Below are positions 9,693 through 18,446 of a stretch of 64,000 bases of DNA, one piece after another. Each line of letters opens with the position of its first letter. Position 1 is the stretch's first letter. The translations under genes and the position numbers were made by a program. The stretch spans positions 372,001 to 436,000 of the forward strand of contig JAJDZV010000008.1 of assembly GCA_022824465.1 (NCBI GenBank). The letters run 5' to 3'. A model generated the notes under the pieces. It was not told the origin of the DNA, did no database searches, and saw only the letters and a program-made list of their open reading frames with translations. This DNA is from Anaerolineae bacterium. Lineage in GTDB: Bacteria; Chloroflexota; Anaerolineae; Aggregatilineales; Phototrophicaceae.

Positions 9693-11483
9693 ATGTACAT
9701 TCTTGGCATTTCGGCCTTCTATCATGACTCGGCAGCGGCTTTGCTCGAAGACGGCGAGTTGGTCGCGGCCGCGATGGAAGAGCGCTTTTCGCGTGTCAAA
9801 CACGACAGCGGCTTTCCCGCCCTGGCGGCGCGATTCTGCCTCGAGCAAGCGGGCATAGACGCGAGGGACCTTGACTACGTTGTCTTTTACGAGAAGCCGC
9901 TGCAGAAATTCGAGCGGATTCTGCAGACAGCATTGAACACATTCCCGCGCTCGGCCGGTTTCTGGCGCGAATCAATGATGACCTGGCTAAGCGACAAGCT
10001 CTGGGTGCGCAGCCATGTGGCGCGTGGCATAGGCGTCGCCTACGACAAAGTGCTCTTCTGCGACCACCACATGAGCCATGCCGCGAGCGCCTTCTACGCC
10101 TGCCCCTACAAGGACGCGGCTATCTTGACCGTTGATGGCGTCGGCGAGTGGACCACTACGACGCTCGGCATCGGCAGGAGCGCGCTTGGCGAAAATGGCG
10201 ACGAGCCGCCGTCGATCGACTTGTTTGAAGAGCAGCGCTTCCCGCATTCGCTGGGCTTGCTCTACTCCACCTTTACCGCATGGCTCGGTTTCCGCGTGAA
10301 CAATGGCGAGTACAAGGTTATGGGCATGAGCCCTTATGGCGAGCCGCGTTACATGGAGAAGATTGGAAAGATCGTCTCGCTCGATGGGTCGAATGGCGCT
10401 TTTCAGCTGAATATGGACTACTTTGATTTCCATCGCTCAGCGACGCAAAGCTACAGCCGAAAGTTCCTGGATCTATTTGGCGCCCAGCGCGACGCCGATG
10501 CCGAATTCTTCACTTTGGGCACCGATCCGTCACGGTCCGCTGAGAAGTCCGCCATAGACAGCAACCAGTATTATGCCGATGTGGCGGCGAGCATTCAGCA
10601 GTTTACCGAAGACGCCCTGGTTTCGATGGCGCGCTATTTGCACGGCCGCACGGGGATGAAGAAGCTGGTGATGGCGGGCGGCGTCGCCTTGAATACGAAG
10701 GCCAACTGGCGCATTCTCAATGAATCGCCATTTGAAGAGCTATGGATTCAGCCAGCGGCCGGCGATGATGGCGGCGCTTTGGGCGCGGCGCTTTGGGTAT
10801 GGCACTCGGTTCTTGGAAAGCCGCGAAAATGGAGACAGCAGCATGCATATTACGGCCGGAGCTACAGCGATGAGGAGTGTCGCGCCTTCCTTGACGACGA
10901 GCAGTTGGCTTACGAAAGCTATGATGACGAGTCGAAACTGACCGAGACCATCGTCGACGCGCTGACCCATCAAAACGTGATTGGCTTCCATCAAGGCCGA
11001 TTTGAATGGGGACCGCGCGCATTGGGCAATCGCAGCATCCTGGCGGATCCGCGCGGCGCCGATATGAAGGAAATCGTCAATACCAAGATCAAGTTTCGCG
11101 AACCTTTTCGACCCTTTGCGCCGGTGATACTGCGCGAACGGGCGCCGGAGTATTTTGATTATCCGCAGGTCGCCGACCACGAGACGCCGCGCTATATGCT
11201 TATGGTGGCGCCAATCAAGCAAGACAAGCAGCAGGAAATCCACGCGGTCAATCATGAAGGCACGGGCCGGCTGCAGTCCATCGACCGCGAAACCAACGCG
11301 CGCTACTATGACATTGTGAAGACATTTGGCGAAGCGACCGGCGTGCCTGTCGTACTGAATACGTCGTTCAATTTGCGCGGCGAGCCGATTGTAAATACAC
11401 CGCGCGAAGCCTTCAACACGTTTCGCAATAGCGATATAGACATATTGGTGCTCGGCTCGCACATTGTCAGGAAGTCAAGTTAG
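9693..11483 (+). CDS. O-carbamoyltransferase, NodU/CmcH/SxtI family
   Basis: Transfers a carbamoyl group from carbamoyl phosphate, through carbamoyl-adenylate, to a hydroxyl on a small molecule or glycan. The protein has 596 residues, the usual length. The N-terminal Kae1-like domain opens MYILGISAFYHDSAAALLED, with EERFSRVKHD and the metal-binding DHHMSHAASAFY. The glycine-rich MAGGVALNTKANW and GDDGGALGAA follow. The C-terminal YrdC-like domain has EWGPRALGNRSILADPR and PVVLNTSFNLRGEPIV. Flanking genes (SGNH hydrolase, small membrane proteins) suggest an envelope or exported substrate, not an antibiotic; no biosynthetic scaffold genes are nearby. Confidence 0.93.
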   Translation: MYILGISAFYHDSAAALLEDGELVAAAMEERFSRVKHDSGFPALAARFCLEQAGIDARDLDYVVFYEKPLQKFERILQTALNTFPRSAGFWRESMMTWLSDKLWVRSHVARGIGVAYDKVLFCDHHMSHAASAFYACPYKDAAILTVDGVGEWTTTTLGIGRSALGENGDEPPSIDLFEEQRFPHSLGLLYSTFTAWLGFRVNNGEYKVMGMSPYGEPRYMEKIGKIVSLDGSNGAFQLNMDYFDFHRSATQSYSRKFLDLFGAQRDADAEFFTLGTDPSRSAEKSAIDSNQYYADVAASIQQFTEDALVSMARYLHGRTGMKKLVMAGGVALNTKANWRILNESPFEELWIQPAAGDDGGALGAALWVWHSVLGKPRKWRQQHAYYGRSYSDEECRAFLDDEQLAYESYDDESKLTETIVDALTHQNVIGFHQGRFEWGPRALGNRSILADPRGADMKEIVNTKIKFREPFRPFAPVILRERAPEYFDYPQVADHETPRYMLMVAPIKQDKQQEIHAVNHEGTGRLQSIDRETNARYYDIVKTFGEATGVPVVLNTSFNLRGEPIVNTPREAFNTFRNSDIDILVLGSHIVRKSS

Positions 11484-11510
11484 GCGGAGCTAAAGAGACA
11501 GGGGACAACA

Positions 11511-11717
11511 ATGAAGCGACAGCAGGACGGCGACGCGCCTGGCGCCATGCAAGATTTCTTCATGAGATTGGGTGTGCTCGGCGAGCTGTTGGCCTTCTTG
11601 TGGAAGCGCAAGCTCTACTGGATGCTGCCAATGGTCATCACCCTGCTGGTATTCGCCTTGCTGATCATGCTTGGCGGTTCAAGCCCAGCCGGCGTATTTA
11701 TCTATACCTTGTTCTAG
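11511..11717 (+). CDS. DUF5989-like small membrane protein
   Basis: 68 residues: a cytoplasmic N-terminus, an FLWKRKLYWMLPMVITLLV segment entering a single transmembrane helix, and the ending VFIYTLF. The pattern of Lys/Trp-rich entry, one helix and a terminal F-I-Y-T-L-F is what I know as DUF5989, a short family that accompanies SxtI-type carbamoyltransferases (SxtK-like). Function unknown. It starts 27 bases after the carbamoyltransferase, preceded by GGGGACAAC, and probably shares its transcript. Confidence 0.75.
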   Translation: MKRQQDGDAPGAMQDFFMRLGVLGELLAFLWKRKLYWMLPMVITLLVFALLIMLGGSSPAGVFIYTLF

Positions 11718-11750
11718 GCGCGGCGCCATTCAATCGAGGCACATTCTGCT

Positions 11751-12149
11751 ATGGAGTCTTCACAAGTTGACGCGCTGGCATTAATCGCCTTGGTTGCGCT
11801 GGCGTTATGGCTTGGCATGATCGCGCACCGGCGCTCGGCGGGACAACATGCGATACACGGCGGCAGCGCATCGAGGCTGTTCAATTATCTCTCAGCGGCA
11901 TGCTTTGCCGCGATCCTGCCAACGGTGCTATTCACGGTGTTTATCTTGCATCCGGAAAACATACGCGTTGCGGGTTTATTTTGGCACCCGCTGATTCTGG
12001 CTGTGGTTGCCCTTGCCTTGGGCAGTTTAGGCTTTGCGCTATTGCACGCTGTGTTCGAGCGCGGACCGCTAACCCGCGCCGCCCAACAGAGGGCGGAGGT
12101 CGAAGCGCGCGGCTGGACCGAGACGGATGCGAGGACTTCCGGGCTCTAG
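11751..12149 (+). CDS. Three-helix membrane protein of unknown function
   Basis: 132 residues with three hydrophobic segments at about 7-24, 48-69 and 79-102 and a charged C-terminal tail. I do not recognise a family. It follows the DUF5989-like gene by 33 bases on the same strand, so it may belong to the carbamoyltransferase cluster. It ends four bases from the stop of convergent gyrB. Confidence 0.6.
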   Translation: MESSQVDALALIALVALALWLGMIAHRRSAGQHAIHGGSASRLFNYLSAACFAAILPTVLFTVFILHPENIRVAGLFWHPLILAVVALALGSLGFALLHAVFERGPLTRAAQQRAEVEARGWTETDARTSGL

Positions 12150-12153
12150 CCGC

Positions 12154-14139
12154 TTAAACGTCCAGATTGCGCACCTGTTTGGCGTGCGTTTGAATAAAGC
12201 GGCGGCGCGGCGGCACACTGGCGCCCATAAGCATATCAAATACCTTGTCGGCATCAGCGGCGTCTTCAATAGTCACCTGCAGCAGCGTACGCTTCTCGGG
12301 ATCCATCGTGGTCTCCCAAAGCTGATCCGGATTCATCTCGCCCAGACCCTTGTAGCGCTGAATCATGACCTTGTCCGGATTCTTGAATGTCTTGATCTCG
12401 CGCTTGAGCAATTGTTCATCGGTGAAGCCGGCTTCCGGATGCACGTATTTCATGTTCTTGCCATTCTTGAGCATGAAGATCGGAGGCTGCGCGATGTACA
12501 GGTGGCCCTGTTGAATGACTTGCGGCATGTGACGGAAGAAGAAGGTCAGCAGAAGCGTGCGAATGTGGCTGCCATCGACATCGGCGTCAGTCATGATGAT
12601 GACGCGACCGTAGCGCAGCCGCTCCATCGTCATCTCATCGTGGATACCGGTGCCCAGCGCGGAAATCAGCGCCTTGATTTCATTGTTGTCCAGAATCTTG
12701 TCGATGCGCGCCCGCTCGGTGTTAAGGATTTTGCCGCGCAAGGGCAGGATCGCCTGAAAGTGTCGGTCGCGGCCTTGTTTGGCGCTGCCGCCGGCCGAGT
12801 CGCCCTCGACGATGTAGATCTCGGCGCCATCCCCGCGTTCAGAGCAATCGGCCAGTTTGCCCGGCAGGGTGCTGCTCTCCAGCAGGCTGGGTCCGCTGCG
12901 CACGAGTTCCCTGGCTTTCTTTGCCGCCTCGCGCGCGCGTTTGCTGGTCATGCATTTGTCAATTATCCGCCTGGCTTCGCGCGGATTGGTATCGAGGAAT
13001 TCGTTGAAAGCTTCCGTGACGACCTGGGAGACGGCGCCCTGCACCTCTGGATTAAGCAGCTTGACCTTGGTCTGGCTCTCGAATTGGGGATCGGGATGCT
13101 TGACGCTGACAATTGCGGTCAAGCCTTCCAGGGTATCGTTGCCGGAAAAGTTGCCGTCTTTGTCCTTTAGCAAACCGGCTTTTCTGGCGTAACGATTGAT
13201 GACGCCGGTGATAGCTGAACGAAGACCGGTGATATGTGTGCCGCCATCCGGTGTGTTGATCGTGTTGGTGAAGGCAAGCTCTAGATTAGTGCTGACATCG
13301 GCATACTGGAAGGCGACTTCGACGCCGATCATATAGGCACTGTCATTGCGGTCGACGTATTCAATCTCGCGTTCCACGTGGATGATGGGATGTATAGCGC
13401 GTCGGTTCTTGTTTAGGTAGCGTACGAAGGAACGCAAGCCGCCGTCGAAATAAAAGGTAACTTCGCGGGGCATCTCCTTGTCCCGTTCATCCCGCAGCGA
13501 GATGGTTACCTTGCGCGTGACAAATGCCATTTCGCGAAAGCGCGCCTGCAAAGTGCTGAAGCTGAATTCATTCCGCTCCAGGATAGAAAAGTCGGGCACG
13601 AAGGATATTTCCGTTCCCGTTTCTTCACCATCCCTGAGCTTTCTGCCTTTGCGGACGCCAGCAGTCGGGATGCCCGCTTGGTATGATTGTCGCCATACGT
13701 GGCCATCGCGACGAATCGTGGCAGTGAGAGACGCGGACAGCGCATTAACGGCGGATACGCCAACGCCGTGCAACCCGCCGCTCACCTTATAAGCTTCATT
13801 GTCGAATTTTGCGCTGGTCCCCACCTCAGCCATAACGACTTCAAGCGCTGACTTCCCGCTTTCGTGTTTGCGGACCGGGATGCCGACGCCGTTGTCGCGT
13901 ATGGTGGCCGCGCCGTTCTCGTGCAGCGTCACGGAGATATGATCACAGCGTCCCGCCAAAGCCTCGTCGATGGAGTTGTCAACAACTTCATAGATAAGGT
14001 GATGCAGCGCGCGCTCGTCAGTCCCGCCGACATACATCCCGGGTCGTCGGCGGATATGCTCGCGCGGTTCCAGTTTTTGGATTCTGCTGGCGCCGTACTC
14101 ACGCTCTTGCCGCGCGATTAGATCACGATCCTTTGCCAT
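12154..14139 (-). CDS. gyrB: DNA gyrase subunit B
   Basis: ATP-driven subunit of type IIA topoisomerase, which supercoils DNA together with GyrA. 661 residues, typical of the short bacterial form without the E. coli insert. The GHKL ATPase shows EVVDNSIDEALAG, DNGVGIPV and SGGLHGVGVSAVNALS. The TOPRIM domain has YIVEGDSAGGSAKQGRDR and DADVDGSHIRTLLL. The C-terminal RYKGLGEMNPDQLWETTMD completes the set. ParE is not excluded by motifs alone, but the single copy and close fit favour GyrB. No gyrA is in the window. The long antisense frame at 12127-13170 is a shadow of this gene. Confidence 0.95.
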   Translation of the reverse strand: MAKDRDLIARQEREYGASRIQKLEPREHIRRRPGMYVGGTDERALHHLIYEVVDNSIDEALAGRCDHISVTLHENGAATIRDNGVGIPVRKHESGKSALEVVMAEVGTSAKFDNEAYKVSGGLHGVGVSAVNALSASLTATIRRDGHVWRQSYQAGIPTAGVRKGRKLRDGEETGTEISFVPDFSILERNEFSFSTLQARFREMAFVTRKVTISLRDERDKEMPREVTFYFDGGLRSFVRYLNKNRRAIHPIIHVEREIEYVDRNDSAYMIGVEVAFQYADVSTNLELAFTNTINTPDGGTHITGLRSAITGVINRYARKAGLLKDKDGNFSGNDTLEGLTAIVSVKHPDPQFESQTKVKLLNPEVQGAVSQVVTEAFNEFLDTNPREARRIIDKCMTSKRAREAAKKARELVRSGPSLLESSTLPGKLADCSERGDGAEIYIVEGDSAGGSAKQGRDRHFQAILPLRGKILNTERARIDKILDNNEIKALISALGTGIHDEMTMERLRYGRVIIMTDADVDGSHIRTLLLTFFFRHMPQVIQQGHLYIAQPPIFMLKNGKNMKYVHPEAGFTDEQLLKREIKTFKNPDKVMIQRYKGLGEMNPDQLWETTMDPEKRTLLQVTIEDAADADKVFDMLMGASVPPRRRFIQTHAKQVRNLDV

Positions 14140-14316
14140 TGTCGCTCCTGAATCTCGTGATTCGGTGAATCCGCTGCACCAAGCGGTTGCAGACTAAAAT
14201 AGTTAGCGTAAGGTCTTGAAACTTGTACGGCTCAGCTGGCCGAATTCTTGCTTATATTTTACTATAAGGCCTGGCAAGAGGCAATCGGCAGAGCGGCTAA
14301 AAACCTCCGCGCGGCA

Positions 14317-14345
14317 TTGACAGCGCAATAGCCACAACCTACAAT
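14317..14345 (+). promoter_or_regulatory. Promoter of tRNA-Arg
   Basis: TTGACA at 14317-14322, a 17-base spacer and TACAAT at 14340-14345. The predicted start lies about five bases before the tRNA. This is one of the clearest sigma70-type promoters in the window. Confidence 0.85.
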
Positions 14346-14356
14346 TTTCGCCGTAA

Positions 14357-14429
14357 GCCTCTGTAGCTCAGTGGACAGAGCACCGGTCTTCTAAACCGTT
14401 GGTCGCAGGTTCGAGTCCTGCCAGGGGCG
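14357..14429 (+). tRNA. tRNA-Arg (anticodon TCT)
   Basis: 73 bases folding as a cloverleaf. The acceptor stem GCCTCTG pairs with CAGGGGC (one G-T pair), the D stem is GCTC/GAGC, the anticodon loop CTTCTAA gives TCT, and the T arm is GCAGG TTCGAGT CCTGC. The discriminator is G. The outermost anticodon-stem pair is a C-T mismatch. CCA is not encoded. A strong promoter lies just upstream. Confidence 0.95.
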
Positions 14430-14462
14430 TCGTCCTGGGAAGCGTCAAGGTCGCTGAGCGAG

Positions 14463-15746
14463 TCAAGCGGTGATATCGGAGAAGAGTTGCTTAGTTGCGT
14501 CGCTCAAAGGCGACTTATTGGCTTTCGCCCATTTCTCCAGGTCCCGGTAATGGGCGACCGCTTCCGCGCGCCGTCCCAGCTTTACGTAGAGTCTCAAGAG
14601 ACGCAGGTGCACCATTTCCAGGGAGTAGTCGGAATCAATGGCTTTGCCCAAGGTAAGCAGCGCAAGCTCATCATTGCCGCGCTCGCTCCACAGGTCCGCG
14701 ATCCGCAAGAGCGACTCGATGTGAGCAAGACTATATGCTTCGCGCCGCTCCTCAATCCAAGCATCGTGATGCCCTTGCAAGAAGGGACCGCGACACAGCT
14801 TGTCAATCCTCTGCCACTGTGCAAGCTCGTCTTCGGGCTGGCCATGACGGCACTTCAGGAGCGTTTCGACAAAGTCAAAAGCGTCGAAGTAAAAGGAAAT
14901 GTCGGTAGCAATCCGATAATAGGTTCCGTCATGGGATAGGATGTCAATGCCAAGCGCCTTGTGAAGACGGCGTTTGGTCACATGGAAAACATTGACAGCC
15001 TGATCAAGTTCCAAGTCTGGCCAAAAGGTCTCGCATATTTGGTTCCGCGTCGCCTCAGGACGGTCCATCACATAGAAGAGCAGCAAGCGCGGCAAGTGTC
15101 CTTCCCAACTGTCAACGAGGTAGTCGTCGCGAAATACATAGCCTGGTCCGATTGACAGGACTTTGAGGCTGGCGTTCTTATCGTTGCGAACGCCATAAAT
15201 GTCTTCAGTGACCAAGCGTTCGTCTTTCACGATGAGACCGTGACCTTTCGCAATCAGCGAAAGCCAGGGCAAGCGCGGCAGGGTGCGTCCATTGAGCACA
15301 ATCGTGCAGTGATTCGGCATCAAGTACGACAGACGCTCAACGAAACGATGCACATCGTCGGCTGGATCGGCCCGGTCGAACTCATCAAAAATAAGGAAAT
15401 ACTCGGCGCTGCCGATTTCATCAATCTCTTTCAGAAACGCGCCCAAGAGCGTATCGAGATGCGCATAGGGATCATCCAGGACAGTAGGCGGCAGCATGTT
15501 GAGATGACGGCCGAAGGTCGCGTGCTGCTTTGACAAACTATTCATCAAGCCCGTCAGGAAGTTGAACAAATTGATGTCGTCGATATCGAGCGCGTAGTAG
15601 TGAGTTCGGACTTGCGGGTCGCCCAACAGTCGAGCGACCAGCAACGAGCGATACCGACTCAAGGGATGGAACTGGATTAGTTTTGCCTGGCGCGCCAAGC
15701 GAAGCAAGTTTTCGTAAGCCGGTGCGATATGTTCTTGAATTCTCAT
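14463..15746 (-). CDS. SARP-type transcriptional regulator with BTAD domain and altered ATPase
   Basis: About 427 residues. An N-terminal STAND-like ATPase region has a Walker-B-like YFLIFDEFDRAD, but the P-loop position reads HPLSRYRSLLVARLLGD, without the G-x4-GK-S/T signature. A winged-helix domain follows (ATRNQICETFWPDLELDQAV, FHVTKRRLHKALG), and then a helical bacterial transcriptional activator domain with TPR-like repeats. It probably binds DNA as an activator. The target may be the neighbouring acyl-CoA ligase gene (inference from position only). ATG 15746 was chosen; an in-frame GTG at 15791 would add 15 residues. The gene ends 34 bases from tRNA-Arg. Confidence 0.8.
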   Translation of the reverse strand: MRIQEHIAPAYENLLRLARQAKLIQFHPLSRYRSLLVARLLGDPQVRTHYYALDIDDINLFNFLTGLMNSLSKQHATFGRHLNMLPPTVLDDPYAHLDTLLGAFLKEIDEIGSAEYFLIFDEFDRADPADDVHRFVERLSYLMPNHCTIVLNGRTLPRLPWLSLIAKGHGLIVKDERLVTEDIYGVRNDKNASLKVLSIGPGYVFRDDYLVDSWEGHLPRLLLFYVMDRPEATRNQICETFWPDLELDQAVNVFHVTKRRLHKALGIDILSHDGTYYRIATDISFYFDAFDFVETLLKCRHGQPEDELAQWQRIDKLCRGPFLQGHHDAWIEERREAYSLAHIESLLRIADLWSERGNDELALLTLGKAIDSDYSLEMVHLRLLRLYVKLGRRAEAVAHYRDLEKWAKANKSPLSDATKQLFSDITA

Positions 15747-15929
15747 TATCGTAAGGTCACAATTGATTCTTTTCCCGTTCACGAAAGACACTGTATCACA
15801 AGAGCTAATAGATTGGTAGTAATAGTTTGCCAGGATTCTAGTTGTAGCTTCATTGCGATGAGTTGCTTCGTTGCTGCACTAGAGCCAAGTATGCAGGCTG
15901 GGCTATGCCCGTTGTCTTTGACGCTGGAT

Positions 15930-17669
15930 TCAATCCGACTTTGCATCCAGCGCGACCAACTCTCGCCGCAAGGTTTTGCCGATAGCAGTTTTTGGCAATT
16001 CGTCGATGAATGCAATCCGCCGCGGAATCTCATAAGGGGCAAGCTTCTCTCCGAGGTAAGTGATGATCTCCTCTTGCTCCAAGCTATGGCCCGGCTTCGT
16101 GACGATCCAGGCTTTAAGCGCTTCTTGGCCCGGCCGCTCTGGATGAGGAATCCCGGCTACGCCAACCTCAAGGACAGCCGCATGCGAAGCGATGGCGTTC
16201 TCAACCGTGGTCGGATAAACGTTGAATCCGCCAATCAGCGCCATGTCCTTCTTGCGGTCCACGATGTAGAAATAGCCATCCTCGTCCATGCGGGCGATAT
16301 CGCCGGTATAGAGCCAGCGTTTGCCGTCCTTTTCACGAAGGACATTTTGCGTTTCTTCCAGCATACCATGATAGCCGACCATGACGTTGGGACCGGCCAT
16401 GACGAGTTCGCCAATCTCGCCAACTTGCAGAATGGTTTCGCCATCTTCCAGGCTGACGATTCGCATGTCCATTTCGGGCAAGGGAAGGCCAATGGAGCCG
16501 GGCCGGTTCTCTCTGTATATCGGATTGACATGCGTCGCTGTTGGCGCTTCGCTCATGCCAAAGCCCTCTCGCACCGAACCGCCTGTCAGCCTTTCGAATT
16601 CATCCTTGGTAGATTCGGGCAGCGGCGCCGATCCACTCAAGCACAGGCGCAATGAACTCAAATCGACTTCGCCGCTCTGCACCCGGGGATGATTGTTGAT
16701 GGCGTTGTATAACGCGGGCACGCCGGGAAACAATGTCGCGCGAAAGGTCTCAATATTCCCAAGAACATCATCGATATCCCGCGGATTGGGCGTCAAAACT
16801 ATTTTGCAGCCGCGGTAAACGCTTGTGCTAACCACGGTCACCAGACCGTAAACGTGAAAGAAGGGGATGGCGCCAAGAAAAATCTCGTCTTCGACCGGAC
16901 CGTCGAAGAGGTCGAGAAAGCCTTCGGTCTGCAGCATGTTCGCCACCAATGCCCGATGCTTGGACATTGCCGCTTTGGGCACGCCTGTAGTGCCGCCCGT
17001 GTATTGGAAGATCGCCAAGTCATTCGGCTGGACATTGACATTGGAGCGCTTGCCGTCGTATTTCGCGAGCAGATCCTGGAACCAATAGTCTTCTGCCTCC
17101 AACTCGGGCACAAAATGACCTTCTTTTTTCTCCTTCGCAATCGTAAACAAGAATTTCGCGAGGCCTGGCAAATACTCTTTGATGTTGGCGACGATTACGG
17201 TTTTGACTTTGGTATTCGGGCGTACGCGTTTCACCAAGTCATAGAAGAGGGTCATCGTCAAGACAAACTCGGCATCACAGTCATTGATCTGATGCGCCAT
17301 CTTATCGGCGGGATATGTCGGGTTGGTAGCGGCTACCACTCCGCCCGCCTTGAGGATGGCGTAGAAGCTAATGACAAATGCGACTGAATTGGGCATGACA
17401 ATCGCAACGCGGCCGCTTTTCTGTAGACCGAGATCCAGCAGCGCCGCGGCCAAGGCGTCCGAAGCCTTGTCCAATTCTTCGTATGTGAATGAGCGGCTTA
17501 TGCGTCCGACCAGGGGGAGATTCGCCGGGGTGATCAGCGCGGTCGCGTGCGGCATGCGATTTCGCGTGTCCTTCAAAAACTGATGCAAAGGCACATCGGG
17601 GAAATCCAGCGCCGTCGCAAGCCCTACATCGTAGCTATCGGTCCATGGCCGTTCAGCGTAACTCACCAT
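15930..17669 (-). CDS. Long-chain fatty acid-CoA ligase (AMP-forming)
   Basis: Activates fatty acids to acyl-CoA with ATP at the inner face of the membrane. 579 residues. ANL motifs are complete: QYTGGTTGVPKAAMSKH, REGFGMSEAPTATHVNP, YTGDIARMDEDGY, RKKDMALIGGFNVYP and the catalytic-lysine motif PKTAIGKTLRREL. It is closest in layout to FadD-type enzymes. The upstream region has a TATACT box at about 17713-17718 on this strand. A thioesterase gene lies 241 bases upstream on the same strand. This is the second ANL ligase in the window; unlike the fused one it has the normal GG-x-NVYP motif. Confidence 0.93.
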   Translation of the reverse strand: MVSYAERPWTDSYDVGLATALDFPDVPLHQFLKDTRNRMPHATALITPANLPLVGRISRSFTYEELDKASDALAAALLDLGLQKSGRVAIVMPNSVAFVISFYAILKAGGVVAATNPTYPADKMAHQINDCDAEFVLTMTLFYDLVKRVRPNTKVKTVIVANIKEYLPGLAKFLFTIAKEKKEGHFVPELEAEDYWFQDLLAKYDGKRSNVNVQPNDLAIFQYTGGTTGVPKAAMSKHRALVANMLQTEGFLDLFDGPVEDEIFLGAIPFFHVYGLVTVVSTSVYRGCKIVLTPNPRDIDDVLGNIETFRATLFPGVPALYNAINNHPRVQSGEVDLSSLRLCLSGSAPLPESTKDEFERLTGGSVREGFGMSEAPTATHVNPIYRENRPGSIGLPLPEMDMRIVSLEDGETILQVGEIGELVMAGPNVMVGYHGMLEETQNVLREKDGKRWLYTGDIARMDEDGYFYIVDRKKDMALIGGFNVYPTTVENAIASHAAVLEVGVAGIPHPERPGQEALKAWIVTKPGHSLEQEEIITYLGEKLAPYEIPRRIAFIDELPKTAIGKTLRRELVALDAKSD

Positions 17670-17910
17670 TCAGCAGCACCTGTGAATTTCAATCCGTCAT
17701 CGTGATAAGGTTAGTATAGCTTGTTTCCGCGCAGCATTGTAACCATCCGCCATTGAATCGCTTGAAAACTCGACGCAAGACTCGATTCATGGTCTTGGCA
17801 ACGCCATGGCGACTTGACCGTAGCAGCAGAGGGATGTCTGCCCGAGGACGATGTTTTGGCAATTGACGCTATGCGCTTAGGATATCCGAATTCAGCCCAT
17901 TCGGCGCTTG

Positions 17911-18324
17911 TCATTTGTGGAGCCAGGCTCGCCAGCTCGGCGGAATACGCGTGGCTCTTCCCGCGGAATCAAGACAGATCAAGGCGAGCGTCGCCGAAAA
18001 AAGCAGATGCGACGAATCATAGTCGACAACTTCGCAGGCGAAGGTCAAGGCGCGGCTCCTTGCCTCGGCGATCCAGGTTTTCACCGTAACAAGCTGATCG
18101 TAGCGCGCTGGTTTCTTGTACTTGGCTTTGAGATCAGTCGCCACCAGGTAAAAGCCGGATTCCTCTATTTCCGCATAGCTCCAGCCACGTTGACGAATGA
18201 ACGCGCTACGCCCCTCTTCGAACCAGACGAGATAGGCAGTATGATGCACCCGACCCATGCTGTCGGTTTCGGCGTAGCGCACATGGAAGGAAATCTCGTT
18301 GACGTATCGTTCGTCCTGTGACAC
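17911..18324 (-). CDS. Hot-dog fold acyl-CoA thioesterase (YbgC/FadM type)
   Basis: Hydrolyses acyl-CoA thioesters. 137 residues, one 4HBT domain. The signature HVRYAETDSMGRVHHTAYL (Asp21 likely catalytic) is followed by WFEEGRSAF, which is the D-x2-G-x-V-x4-Y pattern of YbgC-like enzymes. It lies upstream of the acyl-CoA ligase on the same strand, and the pair may balance acyl-CoA and free fatty acid. The 241-base gap between them holds no convincing gene. An equally long antisense frame is rejected because it shows no family match. Confidence 0.88.
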   Translation of the reverse strand: MSQDERYVNEISFHVRYAETDSMGRVHHTAYLVWFEEGRSAFIRQRGWSYAEIEESGFYLVATDLKAKYKKPARYDQLVTVKTWIAEARSRALTFACEVVDYDSSHLLFSATLALICLDSAGRATRIPPSWRAWLHK

Positions 18325-18446
18325 GGCTGCCTCGCTGTGATGCCCTTGCCGTCGTAGTCTAATTCCCGTTATTGGCGAGATACAAGTATTGAATCTTGGA
18401 ACTTCTGTGCAAGACTTGAGTCACCACGAATTACGAAGGAAATCCA

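Noticed and set aside
8142..12149. Saxitoxin-like natural product cluster
   Set aside because: Only the carbamoyltransferase and small membrane proteins recall sxtI-J-K; no amidinotransferase, PKS or oxygenase genes are present.
12127..13170. 347-residue open frame on the plus strand
   Set aside because: It lies wholly antisense to gyrB, whose motifs are complete, and has no recognisable domain.
17908..18321. 137-residue plus-strand frame opposite the thioesterase
   Set aside because: The minus-strand frame has the 4HBT signature; the plus-strand one shows none and is a mirror of codon bias.
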